From Ulota crispa (lineage: Eukaryota; Streptophyta; Bryopsida; Orthotrichales; Orthotrichaceae): a DNA stretch of 64,000 nucleotides. Positions 34,226 to 46,129 of this stretch are shown in pieces. The notes beneath the pieces were generated by a model. The model was not told the DNA's origin and did not search any database. It saw only the letters and a list, made by a program, of their open reading frames with translations. The translations under genes and the position numbers were made by a program. The stretch covers positions 12,868,471 to 12,932,470 of the forward strand of contig OY987247.1 of assembly GCA_963920765.1 (NCBI GenBank), read 5' to 3'. Each line of letters starts with the position of its first letter. Positions within the stretch are counted from its first letter, which is position 1.

Positions 34226-36594
34226 TCAACATACAACACATTTACTAGTAACTTAGTTCTCTCACCATCTCTGGCTCTGTCTGTTAATAACAACTCTTTT
34301 GCTGATCAAATACAATTCTTTTTTGGAGTTTCATCGCTTGCTAGTGCTTGTGAATGTACATGACTTCATGAATAAGCCAGGCCTAGTTCGATCGCACATC
34401 TCTCCTATGAAGCTTTTGTAATCCGCTTTAACTTCGCTTGCCATATTGTTGTCTGAAGCTGTCGTGTTCTTTTGTGAGTTTTTGTGGTTCCATTGTGATC
34501 TTGCACCGTGACATCGTTCATGTCACGGCGTCGCCATGCATTGTGATTGTTTGAAGCGTTATGATATTGTGATATTTCAATAGTGTTGTATGTAGAAGTG
34601 CCATCCTTTTTTTTGTTGTAACATATGTTATTGAAGTGGCAGGAGTGAAAAAGATGATGTTTTAGGATATCTTTGTAAGTTGTGGTGATGAAGTCTTAAC
34701 TATCTCACTTGCATGTTGTTTCTTGTGCCATGGCAAAAGTCCAAAGTGAGTTTTGGATTGATAGTGTTGTTTGTAAAATGCGGTAATGGTTTTAGTTGAG
34801 GGATTAAGTAGAATACTCAACGGTGAGGAAGAGGATCTAATGACAGATGTTACTAGTTATGGACTATTCATGTGACTATGGGCTTTTTATGGGCTTATTG
34901 TGTCCCTAGACAAAAGAGATTTCTTATTGTTGTGTATGGATTTGGATAAATCTTACAATGTTTTACAAGTTTATTCCAATGTAGTGCAATCACTTTCCAA
35001 TGTTTTGGAAACAAATGCGGTTTTGGATAGCCCATGGCATTTAATCCCTTAAAATTCCATTTTTCGTCAGATTGATTTCTTGATAAAAATTTGCAATTGT
35101 GTGGAATTCCTTGCGGCATACTAAAGTTTGATAGCATGATCCAATAGTAAGTAATGAATTGAGCATGTTTGGTTCCTAAGGATTAGGGTGAGAATTGAAA
35201 ACATGATTTCTGAGAAGGTCTGCATTGGGATTAAGTTTGAGATACTTGTTCGGGAAAGTTTTTGAGGAAAAGAAATCTGGCATACTACTTGTGATTTTTG
35301 TATTTGCTGAATTTCACTTTTTTAAGAAAATTGAATATCTGGCAAAGATGTGCTGACCTTGCCTTTCAGTTATGGTTTTCTTTTAACTTGTTTTACTTGC
35401 AATTTCAAGCAATAAAATAAAACTTGCACTTGAGCAACAAGGTTTTAAAAAGAAAGGTTACCTTTAGAAGCTGGCTGTTAGTGAATCGAGCTTCATCGAG
35501 TGCACTTGATAAGCTTAATGTTGATTAATACGTAACCGAGCAAATTAGTTTCACAATCATAATTCTATATTAGTGATGTCTATTGCTATTATTATTTTTG
35601 GTATGCAAACACAAATTCTTTCTGAAATTAGAAAGTCTCTAAAATGGCTTCTGTAAATTGGATGAAGAATTCGTAGAGGGTAAAATGTCAATTGGTAGAT
35701 TTTTAAATCTGAACTTTCATTTCCAAGTTGATGAGGTGAACGTTTTGCAAGAATTATAGGACATTATAGGTGTAACATTCTATTATGAATATCTTTACAA
35801 TATTCAAATTTGTTGAGTTACATTTCTGGATACAAGTTTACCTTTGAATTGTTATGCTTATTTACACTAGATGTCAAATTACTCTTGATGAAAAAAGAAT
35901 ATTGTCAAGAAAAGTTATGTCCAACAAAATTGTAGCCTCAAAAAGAATTGGAAGGTATCATTTTCAATTCAAAAAACATACTTATAGTTTTATAGACAAC
36001 ATTTTAACATTTTCAAGTTTGCCCAAAAAAAAGAGGGAAGAATTATCAATGCTAAAGCTTAAAACTTATGTTCTTGCAAGAATTTCCAAGAGAAAGAGAA
36101 AAGGTTGATGTCATGAACATACACTGAGATCACGTGTAGAAGTTGAAAGTGTATATAGGGCTAGAGGATAAGGGTTCATTTAACTCAACAATACATTTTT
36201 GGGTTTTCAATTTTTAACTTACATTTGTTGTAGATACAAATTATCATACTTTTACTCCAAGTTACTTAGTTTGTATTCCTTCAACTTTTTAAAGTAACGT
36301 AAAGCCAAGTTCCTATGTATTTTTTGATATCCAATCTATTACCTTTTGAAGATTTATTCTTATTCTTGAAAAAGACATATGTCTTACTTGCATTTAGCTT
36401 ATGTGCAAAAACTATGATTTTACAACTTACAACATAAACACACCTAGTTGCAACTTATTTGCAAAAAGTAGATTCTTAACTCAAATATAAAATAATATTC
36501 TAAACACATGAACCCAATATCTATTTTGGACACACTTACAAGCAACACTCTAAAAATACATACTTTATTATTTTAGTGCCCAACAATTACATGG
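34226..36594. other. Peroxidase 3' region and gene-free AT-rich interval
   Basis: The first few hundred bases likely include the peroxidase 3' untranslated region. The rest is AT-rich with short frames that carry no recognisable domain. I see no RNA gene or bounded repeat. Confidence 0.5.
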
Positions 36595-36596
36595 TA

Positions 36597-36913
36597 CTCC
36601 CTCTGTCCCAAAATGATCTTCTTGTTGGAGAAGGAAGGGAGCTAGTGACACTTGCACATAGTCCAAATGCATGGCCATGCTAATCAATCCCATGCCATCA
36701 AGTGAGTGGCCACCAGTGCTCTTCTAAAATGCCTCAAAATTTCAATTTTCAAGCACTTTGAAACCATACTTTGAAAACTAATTTGAAACTCAAAATTTCA
36801 AAACAATAGGAGGATATCAAACTCTATGCATAGGTCAATTTTTTTTGAAAAATGGTTCTTTTTGAACTTAATCTATAACGTGTAATAGGAAGATCATTTT
36901 GGGACGGAGGGAG
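36597..36913 (+). mobile_element. Stowaway-like MITE, copy 1
   Basis: The ends CTCCCTCTGTCCCAAAATGA and TCATTTTGGGACGGAGGGAG are inverted repeats flanked by TA (36595-36596 and 36914-36915). The element is 317 bp and non-coding. Its interior matches the element at 42538-42879 in the opposite orientation. Confidence 0.9.
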
Positions 36914-36915
36914 TA

Positions 36916-37955
36916 TAATATTTTGAAGTTTTTTTTGATAGCTAATAAACTTTCAAATGGCTTTATCATAAGAATTATGCTTTAAAACTTATTTGATAAA
37001 TTTTCAACCAAATATCTTAAATTACTTCTATCACAAATGCATTAAATTACACAAAAGCGCACAAACACAATACAATACTTATCATATACGCCTCAAATAC
37101 ACTTGTTCTTGCCAAGGTGTATAGCTCCAATATTTTTACCTTTGAAAGAAAAAATACAAACATTATAATTCATCACTAAAATACCAAATTTGAACATCTT
37201 GAGTTCACATTTGGATATGGATATTCTTAACTCCGGAGCGCGCAGAGTTGAAATGAAAAAAACTTGACTTGTGTGCAATCAAAGTGCCCCTATGGATTGA
37301 AAAATACGATCCACAATATATAACCATATGAATTGTTAGTAGAAAGCATTTCCATCATGCTAGACTTGATTGGAAGTGGTTTCACGGAACTTACAATGAG
37401 ATTATATCGGTCAAAATTGAGTTGACCCAACTTTTTGAGAGACATTATAATGTCTCTTGGGTGCTCAAGGGTTAACTAAGGTGAACTATCATGTTGTCTC
37501 CAAAACCAAAAATGCAAAATCAACAAACATTTTACACTACAAACTTGTTTACTTTTACAACTCCGAACCAGCATGGATGTTTGCTCTTAATCTAGAAGGG
37601 TAAACTGAGACAAAACTAGCCTATAGCAATGGATATAGATTTCTCCTTTCACCTCGTTTATAGAAAAAACTGAAATTGCTCACAGTAATGATAACGTCCC
37701 AAAAATGTTTCAGAACAAGGAAGAATGTGTCCTCATCTCTACGAAGAGCAGCAGCAGCAGCAATTCCACCCTAGATTTTTGCACAATTTTGGTTTGCAAG
37801 ATCTTGCAATAGAAACCGATTGACTTCAAACACCACAGCATTTGGAAGGTTTCAAAAGAAGAACCAGAGAAAACGGAGATGTCGTCGATGTGAATGCTTG
37901 TGAGATTGAAGAGCAAGCTTTTTTGTAGAAGAGACAGATATCGAGAGAGAGAGAG
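36916..37955. other. Gene-free interval and upstream region of the tRNA methyltransferase gene
   Basis: No gene is visible. A lone TTAA-type end, CTCAAGGGTTAA, ends at about 37475 without a recognisable partner. A (GA) run at about 37943-37956 directly abuts the start codon of the next gene. Confidence 0.45.
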
Positions 37956-40900
37956 ATGGCAATGCTATCTCAAGCACACAAGTGCTTCACATCGTCGTTC
38001 TTTCATTCTTCCTACTGCACCCGCGCAACCTACCACCCTCGCCTTGCCTTTGCCTTACCACAGCTGAGGTCTCTCGGTTTCAGACGATTTAGCGGGCGCC
38101 TTCTTGTCACAGGTACAGAATTTTTCAATGGGTTTATTTGCTTCTACACGCTATCGACTGTTCGTGTGGACACTTCGTACAGGTTTTGTGTGCATTGGTG
38201 TGTTTGTAATGAGAATGGCTTTGTGGGTTTTGAAATTGAATTAGTGTGTGGTGTGAGGCGGAGAGCAGTTTAGTTGGTTAGGTTTCTATTCATGCAGAAT
38301 TCTTTTTCATGGCGGATTTTGATAAATTGCTCTTCTGTGAGAGCGCATTATTGTTGGGAGTTGACGACGTAGTAATAAGCAACGTTCGCCACGTCCGTTG
38401 CTTCAGAGGCCGTGTCGAAGGTTCAGGATTTAGGGTTCAGGATGTAGGGTTTAGGGTTTAAGCCTTGGAAGTCGAGTTCGTGTTGTGTCTAATGTTCAGG
38501 GTTCAAGGTTCAAGGTTCAGGATTCCAGGGTTTAGGGTTTAGGCCTTGAAATTGGAAATTGGGGTTTTAAGCTTCGTCAGGGTTTAGGTTTTGGCCCTGA
38601 AATTGAAAACGGGGTTCAGGCTTCGTCAGGGTTTAGGGTTTAGGTTTTAAGCCTTGAAGTCGAAAATGGGGTTTAAGCTTTGTAAGGTGAAATACGATTG
38701 TGAACTGCACTTAAACCTCTGTAATGACACACTTTGGAATTGCACTTGCCGATTATGTCATTTGAATCTGTCATGTTGTGAATACATCTGATTGGTGTAC
38801 TTTCACCGGTGAATTTGCAAACACCTGTGAGAGTGCATTTAGAGGTATATTTGTTCCCTGAGGTAGTATCATTTGAGAGGGTTATGTGTTCCCGAAGGTA
38901 GTCACTTTAGAAGGTTATTAGAGAGGGTTATGTGTAGTTTGAGAACAGTAGTGGTATAGGAGACCTGTCTTGGTGAGCTGGTGTTATGTGAAACGAAGAC
39001 AGGTTATTCTTTCTGACAGACTAGAAATTTGACATGTATTATGGTGCAGCTTCAGAAGGAAGTAGGACCTGGGGAGGAGTTGCGCAGAATGACCAGCATC
39101 AAAGAATGCTGCAAGTAGTGTTAGTCACCCCCCAGGTACAGCGTTCATCTTGTTTCCATATTGCAGAATTATGCAACATACGCATACACTTGGGATCTCT
39201 GGCAATTGATGAAATTGATCCTTTCGAAACAACATCACTCTCTTTAATGAACTAGGTAGCTTGAGAGAATAGCCATGTAATGTCTTTTATAACATGCTAA
39301 GCCAGGGAAATGGCAAGGGATATTATTTCCAGTACAAGTCTTTACTTGATGTTACCTGACATATCCTCAATGGTTGGATCGTGTTCAGATTTATACATAA
39401 ATCAAGTGTCTAAGAAGAACACAAAAGTGTTGGAGTTCAGGATTATTAGATATAACCATGTTTTTCATATCCAATGTTTGGTTGCCACCTTCACAAAGAT
39501 AATGATCTGTATGAACGGCAGATTCCAGGTAATACTGGATGCATTGCAAGAACATGTGCAGCTACTTGTGTTGGATTGCACCTCGTTGAGGTATGCTTGC
39601 TATTCGTTGAATTTTTAAATTTCTTACCCTGTTGTAATAGCGATTTTCAAAGTTAGTTTATTTTTCATAGGATTATGAACTGTCTAACTTTGCTGATAAA
39701 TTTCTCATACATATAATATAAGTCTTTAAATGAGTACTCGAGATATCGTCATGTAGAAAGGAGTCCTTGTTTCTGTTAGTACAAGTTCACCGTACTAAAT
39801 AGGCTGCATTAAGTTATGTCTCACGAGTACAGTAGTATGGAGTTTCTTAACCCTTTTTTTTTCTTCTCTATGTAATAGCTTTTATTTTTATTTTTATGAT
39901 TAACATGTTGTTGTTATTGTTTTAATTCCCTCCGGTCTTGTTAAAGCAAGGAAGGTAATTTGATTGAGTTTTTTTGTATTGACAGCCGATGGGATTCAAA
40001 ATTGAAGATTCCAAGTTGAAGAGGGCAGGATTAGACTACTGGCCGTATCCTCCCCTTGTTGATTCATATTAATTTTCCCCAGTATGTGAAACATGTAATG
40101 GAGTATGTTTTTATTGCTGATTGAGTTTGAAGTGATGCTGCAACGCTAATAGAAACCCAACACTATTACAGGAACTTTTAATAAGCCACTTAGGACATGT
40201 GGGATTTAGTTTATCCTTCACAAAGTGATGGCGACCAGATACGTGGTAGTGAAGGTGCATAAGTCGTGGAACGATTTCTTCACCTATTTTCAAAAACAGG
40301 TTGGGTTCTTCACTTTCCTTTTGATCTTAGCTTGCTTGAGGAGATCTCGGGTTCATACATTGTTTTGTCGAAAGTTCAACATACATTTTCATCGTGTGGC
40401 AAGAATTTGATGTAGAAAAATTAGGGAAAATTTATAAAACCCACCGGGAGGAACCATGCTTATAAGACCCAGTAGCTTTCCTCAAAGAGGAGGTGTGGAT
40501 TGTGTTCATGACTGAGGTCAAACTGCCCAATCATGTGATTTCAAAGACTCAACTTTCATGACGAACGAAGGAAAACTGGGTGGAGAAAAGACCCGCTTTT
40601 TTGTATTAAGTTGTAAGTAACAAGATTTCTAGTAAAGCTATACTGTTTCAAGAACGTCATAAAGAGAACTTTTGCTTTGAATCACAAGCTATACTCTTTA
40701 AGTGACAATGCTTGTATTGAGCATTGCTTATTTTAAGTAGGAAGATCTTCATATAAAATTTCAATACTCTTCTACATGATGTCTAAACGTTCTTGAAACA
40801 ATCTAATTTATTGAAACACTTAAAGGTTTTTCCATCAAGTTAAGCAAATGTTGAGAAAATTAGGGCAGTGCAAGTTTTAGCAAATGCTCAAGCAAAAATA

Positions 40901-42373
40901 GGGTTGTTATTCAAATGTCTTTTGATTTGAGTGCATCATTAAGCTTTTGTGTGGTTTCTATCATGACAGGAGGGCAAGAAACGACTTCTTGCGTTCACCA
41001 AGAAGGGTCGTGATGTTCACACGGTTAACTCCAACCCCTGTTTGCTATCCACACCCCCCTCACCATTAATTCTCACAAAAAATAGAAACTTTCTTGGCTC
41101 ATTACTAAACCCCTGGAGCTTTTCTATAAAATTTAGGTCTATTAAATCTTCCCAGTTGTAACGCCATCTAATGCAAAACTCATCAGGGGCAACAACATGG
41201 CCAGATTTTCTAGAATACATATGGGTGTTGAGTTTTATGTCAGTAATTGCTTTTCTTCTTCGCAATATTTTCACATTGGGATATTAGATACATGCTGATG
41301 AACAAACACGTCTAATGACCACACAGCCACCTGCAAAAACACCAACTGACAATTTCAATCTTTAGAACTACTAATGAAGTGTTCGAGGAAGTGCATATTG
41401 AATGAAGTGTCTGGCGGAGGGGCAATGGCAACTAGAAACCCATATGAACCCAATTTGAGAAAGGTCACCAGCCTTTTCCTCAATACCCCAATTCTGGGAG
41501 CCAATTCCACTGTTTTTCAAAATCTCCCATAGTAGATAGATATCCTAAACCCCAAACACGACAGTCAGGTTTCTTAAACCCTAAACACAATAGTCAGATA
41601 CCTAAACCATAAACTTGATAGTTGCACGAAATATTGCCTTTAGGTTGCCCCACACTAATTTTTTATACTTATTGAAGATACAACAGTTTTCATCAATAAT
41701 TTCTGCAGTAACCAATTTTGAAAGGACTTGGGCAACAACAACGAAGTTGCATAAAAGCAAATTAGTGACATCCAAGTTATAAACCATGTGAAATCCTAAT
41801 ATCTAGAGAGTTGCATGCGTCTCCAAGTGGTCAAGCAATGAGTCATGAGATAACTTTCCAAGGTAAGGCAACCTGATTGTTGAGGCAACCTTAAATGCAA
41901 TATTTAGTGTATGTTTCCTAAATGCAATATTTAGTGTATGTTTCCTAAATCCTAAACACGCTAGGAAGAAACCAGTGGGCAATCTTACGTGCCCGGTGAT
42001 TGTGTTACAAGTCTCTTGTTAAGTATTTGGGGTGGAATGGTTACTGAGATGGATTGGGGTTGGGATTTGAAAGCAGGAGGTGAGATACAAGGCGGGAGAC
42101 TGGCTTCTCTTCGGATCCGAAGTGGACGGTCTGCCCGCTGCAGCGCTGGAGCAATGCAGTGCCGGAGAGTATGCCGGAGGCACGGTGCGGTTGCCTATGA
42201 ACGAGACGTACGTGCGGTCCCTGAACCTGTCGGTGTCCGCGGGGATCGGTGTCTACGAGGCTCTCCGCCAGCTGGACGCTCACACCAGCTACAGCACTCT
42301 CGACGTGGACGTCCACGCTGTCGTGCCCCCGGTGGAGGCTGTCCTCAGCGGACACAACGACGGCTACCCTTGA
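37956..42373 (+). CDS. SpoU/TrmL-type tRNA (cytidine/uridine-34 2'-O)-methyltransferase, organelle-targeted
   Basis: TrmL-type SPOUT enzymes methylate the ribose 2'-OH of the wobble base (position 34) in some tRNAs, using S-adenosylmethionine bound in a C-terminal trefoil knot. Exons are 37956-38112, 39050-39135, 39522-39590, 39986-40044, 40239-40299, 40970-41023 and 42077-42373, joining in phase to 260 aa. Residues 1 to about 55 are rich in S, R, H and aromatics with almost no acids, typical of a plastid or mitochondrial presequence. The SpoU motifs are all present: motif 1 IPGNTGCIARTCAAT (82-96), motif 2 LLFGSEVDGLP (172-182) and motif 3 RLPMNETYVRSLNLSVSAG (200-218). KLKRAGLDYWPYV and EGKKRLLAFTKKG are further family blocks. 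The last exon is very GC-rich, the others are not. The C-terminal tail from about 229 is less conserved. Family assignment is firm; the exact tRNA substrate is inference. Confidence 0.93.
38427..38690 (+). repeat. Telomere-like TTTAGGG repeat block in intron 1 of the methyltransferase gene
   Basis: Many copies of TTTAGGG and near variants (TTCAGGG, TGTAGGG) occur. From about 38527 they are organised into roughly 50-bp units of the form gggtttagggtttaggcctt, then gaaattggaa-like sequence, then gcttcgtca, repeated about three times. Plant telomere repeat is TTTAGGG; this is a degenerate interstitial tract, not a chromosome end. Confidence 0.7.
41544..41625. repeat. CCTAAACCC-type short tandem repeat in intron 6
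   Basis: About three units of 28-29 bp, each like cctaaaccctaaacac followed by gatagtcag, run in the opposite sense to the intron 1 telomere-like tract. They lie inside the long last intron of the methyltransferase gene. Confidence 0.65.
41892..41945. repeat. 27-bp perfect tandem duplication
   Basis: Two identical 27-bp units containing aaatgcaatatttagtgtat lie at 41892-41918 and 41919-41945. The same word occurs at the ends of the CACCAAATARTGCATTT element family (57349-57567), so this is probably a rearranged element end. Confidence 0.65.
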
Positions 42374-42537
42374 CTTTGTCAATCAAATCTGCACTCTGTG
42401 CTCTCTCACCACTTGGGCCCCCAACTTTCCATTCCACTAAATATTTCATTTAGGTTGCCTTGACAATTAGGTTGCATAATCTTGGGCAAAGTTACCTCAT
42501 GACTCATCTTTGGTGGCATGTAACTCTCTTTATGTTA

Positions 42538-42879
42538 CTCCCTTCGTCCCAAAATGATCTTCCTATTACACAAAATGTTATAGATTAAGCTTGAAAAGAA
42601 CCATTTTTCAAAAAAAATTGACCTATGAATAGAGTTTGATATCCTCCTATTGTTCTGAAATTTTGAGTTTCAAATTAGTTTTCAAAGTGCTTGAAAATTG
42701 AATTTTTGAGGCATTTTTGAAGAGCACCGGTGGCCACTCACTTGATGGCATGGGATTCGTTACTATGCCCATGCTTTTGGACTATATGCAAGTGTCACAA
42801 GCTTCATTTCTCCTCCAACAAGATCATTTTGGGACACTAAATAAAGGTCAACAAGAAGATCATCTTGGGACTGAGGGAG
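42538..42879 (-). mobile_element. Stowaway-like MITE, copy 2
   Basis: The ends CTCCCTTCGTCCCAAAATGA and TCTTGGGACTGAGGGAG are inverted repeats flanked by TA at 42536-42537 and 42880-42881. The element is 342 bp. It matches the copy at 36597-36913 along its length but in reverse orientation. It lies about 165 bp after the methyltransferase stop and has no coding capacity. Confidence 0.88.
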
Positions 42880-43084
42880 TACAATATTTCTTGGTTCTAC
42901 AGTAGTTCTTGGTTCTTGGGTTTATCTAAAGTTCCAATTTCCTTGTTCCTTGATTTTGGCGCTTGTTGCTACATCTAACTTTTGCTTGCTTCTTCCATTA
43001 TTTATCACAATATATATTGACAAAAGTTATTACAGTCTTAGTAAATATTAAAATAGGGTGAAATGTTGAGAAATTAGTTTGGAG

Positions 43085-43140
43085 CAACCTAAATGCACTT
43101 TTTGGTGTACACTAAATAGTGCATTTAGGTTGCCTTTAGA
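43085..43140. repeat. Two abutting ends of the CACCAAATARTGCATTT element family
   Basis: GCAACCTAAATGCACTTTTT followed by GGTGTACACTAAATAGTG and then CATTTAGGTTGCC forms two outward ends meeting at a shared TA. Related ends lie at about 42449-42462 and 43487-43512. The region 42.45-43.5 kb therefore looks like clustered copies, but I could not set every border. Confidence 0.55.
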
Positions 43141-44975
43141 ATTAGGTTACGTTACCTTGACAAAGTCAGCTCACAACTCACTCATTGCTTCTACCTCTTG
43201 GAGGCACATGTAACTCTCTATATATTACTAGGATTACTAGGAATTCACATGGTTTATGACATGGGAAAGGTCCTTCACAACTCACTCATTGCTTGATCAC
43301 TTGGAAGCTCATGCAACTATCTAGAGACTAGGATTACTAAGATTTCATAAGATTTCATATGGTTTATTATGACATGGATGTTTCTAGTTTGTCTTTTTTG
43401 CATTTTGCAGCTTGTTAGGCCCTTTATGTTTGCAGTAATCATTGATGAAAATTATTACAGTAAGCATTTAATAGGAATTACTAGGAGGCAACCTCAACGC
43501 AATATTTAGTGTATAGCAAATGCTATGATAGAAAAGTGTGGTTTGCTAATGGTAGTGTGACAAGTGTGTGAAAGATATTCTAGAGAACAGTATCATAAAG
43601 ATGGCGTAACAAGTCTGAGTGTATCAAAGTTAGAAGTGCGGCCTCGCAATCTCAAAATCTGTACAACAAGCTGGAGCAAACACATCGCATAAATTTTGAA
43701 AGTTGCCAAACATGAATCCTCCAACAAACTCCGGCTTAGAACACCCACTTACAAACGAGACAGTTTGGCTCTAAATACTTGAAAACATGTTGAGTTTTTC
43801 GTAACCTTACATTCATTAGTACTCGAAGAAGTAAAAAAAACTGAACACCAAAACTGAAGATTTTTCCCATGCAAAAAAGCTACGCAAAGGCAGGCACAAT
43901 GCATAAAATGGTCGATTAGGGCTCAACGGTTATCAAAAGCTGGTTGCTCCAAACTTCAAGAGATAACCCTCTCTGGTCAGTGACGGAAGCACAAAATCCA
44001 ATCCGCAGGAACTAGGATTGGAGACCTTCACTAGTGGGTCACTGTAGGTGGATGCTTGGCGTGTACTAAAAGAGCAAATCTAATAGAGCGTAGATCATGA
44101 CGTTGAACAGTAGCTCACATTCTACCGACTCAAAAACCCTCTCCCTAGCAAAGCAAAACACATACAGGATGACATTTGTATACTAACAAATATACTGTAA
44201 TATGAAATGGAAACTGAGTTTATTCATTCACCTCCGACAGCTTTACAAAGTATGTATATCAGGTCCTTGCCAAAGAGCCACTGGATCAAAGATCATTACC
44301 AACATCTGATTATGTCTAGAACTGGATGGCGTTGGCAACACCAAGAGTACACCACCCGATTGTGGACCAATTTGACTTTATTCCTTCTTTCAACTTATAA
44401 GATTCACATTTCACAGCAACACACCATGCAACAGAATTTAGAATATCCATAGCAAGAATCATCCATGATGTAAAGTTCAAAGCATGTGCCGCTACTGAAC
44501 TAATATAATTCAAGCTGAGTCTGTACCTTTGAGCCAAGCTCACAGAGCCATACATCTATCGAGTCTTTCCACAAAAACTCAAAATCCTCCATATCTTTAG
44601 ACTTTAGAGAAAAAAACTACCTTCCTTCCCGCTAAAACAAGCGCTCAAACTTTCCTCTCATAGTTTAGCCACTGGTTGACTTCCACAATTATTGATTACA
44701 CATCAATTCTCCTCTCATGGCCGTTACGCTATAGCGGTTCTTCCAGACTATAGATACAAAAGCATGCAGTACTCGCCTAATCTAGGATCCAAAATAGATG
44801 TTGAAAATGCCACACACACTCTCACCGGCAAATTCTCGTAGAAGTTACAAAATCCATTATCTGACTCACCGGAAGCTCTGCCTCAAAAAAATTCAATTTA
44901 CACCAAGTTCTAATCTTACTGAAGCAAAAGAGTCCAAGACACGTATCTCACCCAAACTGACCCTTTCTAATGCAT
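43141..44975. other. Gene-free interval downstream of the F-box pseudogene
   Basis: No gene or RNA is evident. The sequence next to 44975 would be the 3' side of the minus-strand F-box locus. A family end at about 43487-43512 is the only repeat I can place. Confidence 0.45.
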
Positions 44976-46129
44976 TCATGGCTCCGACCTCAACTTGATC
45001 TCACACAAAAAATCAGACTCACAGGACTCAAACCTGTACTCTTTTGGCAATGGAGGGAGATCGCACCACGTCTTTGTAGACATGTCGTAAAGCCACCCAG
45101 AATCGGGATACTGATTCTTAGGGGCGATGTCTGTACACACCATGAGGAAACCGCATACTGCGTAGAGCTTGAATGCATATCCCTGCTCCGCATATTTGTC
45201 GAGAGGCTTGCACCTGTGAGCTGCCAATTCCACGCAAGCGCTGCCGTTCCATTCAAACTCTGTAATGCAATAACCGGGAACATCAACGTGTATAGAATTT
45301 GTATCCGCCTCCCTTCGAATCACCTTGTGCAGCACAATCAGACGGTTCTTCATAAGCACACGGCTTAGGCCCCCTACGGAGGCTTCTAGCCAATGTGCTG
45401 CTCTCATGTGAGATTTAAATAAATCTTCTAATTTTCCTTCTGCACAGACAGATGGACCCCTTTGATTTTCTGAAAAGTCTTCGCCAATCTCCATATCATC
45501 CCAATCAAATTCGTATCCGTAGATCCTTTCTGACGAATCCACTTTGGTCCACTCATCAACCTCGGAGTCGTACACTTCTACTTCAAGTTCTTGGCGTTCC
45601 TTGTCTAAATAACTTGCAACTACCACCTTGTACTCTCCCGTATTTGCATCCACTGACAACTGCACCATCGAAGGTTGTACGTCACGCAGCTTATGTAGAG
45701 GGGGCAAGTTTCTCCAAAACATTGTGAGCGGGTTCACCACCACTATTGAGCACGGGCCAACTACCTTTACCGACATCAAGCACACCAATCCTCCATTGGC
45801 CGCACCCAGCATGCAGGAGGCGCAAGGCATAGGTTGTATGATGTAGAAATGTCACACCTCTTCCTGGACATCGTAAATCCTCCCCCAATACCTGCCTAAA
45901 GAGCGTCAAATGGACATATGCTATTGTTAATTGGGGTTATGAGAGCAATCCTCTTGTGGTTCGTCGCTTCTAGTTCGTAACTGAATTTGGAGTCGCAAGA
46001 ATTGACACTCTCCTGCCATGCCTTGGACACGGACTGTAGGCGCACGATTGCGGCAAATGGTAGGCGTGCAAAGATTCGTGGTACGAGCTCTCTCGGAAGT
46101 CTGTGCCATACATTGGGTCTTCTCAAATC
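44976..46129 (-). pseudogene. Broken F-box protein gene
   Basis: F-box proteins recruit substrates to SCF ubiquitin ligases. The 5' part (46126 down to 45896) encodes an F-box, WHRLPRELVPRIFARLPFAA followed by IVRLQSVSKAWQESV, then stops after ICPFDAL. The 3' part is open from 45830 to 44976 (284 codons) and ends in a typical plant F-box-associated region (YDMSTKTWCDLPPLP). Between them the reading must change frame, and in the 3' frame GRIYDVQEEV is followed by TGA at 45852-45854. There are thus at least two lesions, a frameshift near 45900 and a stop. No ATG opens the F-box frame; an in-frame stop lies about 45 bases before it. A short open stretch at 46195-46401 on the same strand could be remnant 5' coding sequence. 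A shortened protein from ATG 45830 would lack the F-box. Confidence 0.8.

Noticed and set aside
38427..38690. A true telomere or chromosome end
   Set aside because: The repeats are degenerate, short and lie within an intron flanked by unique coding exons.
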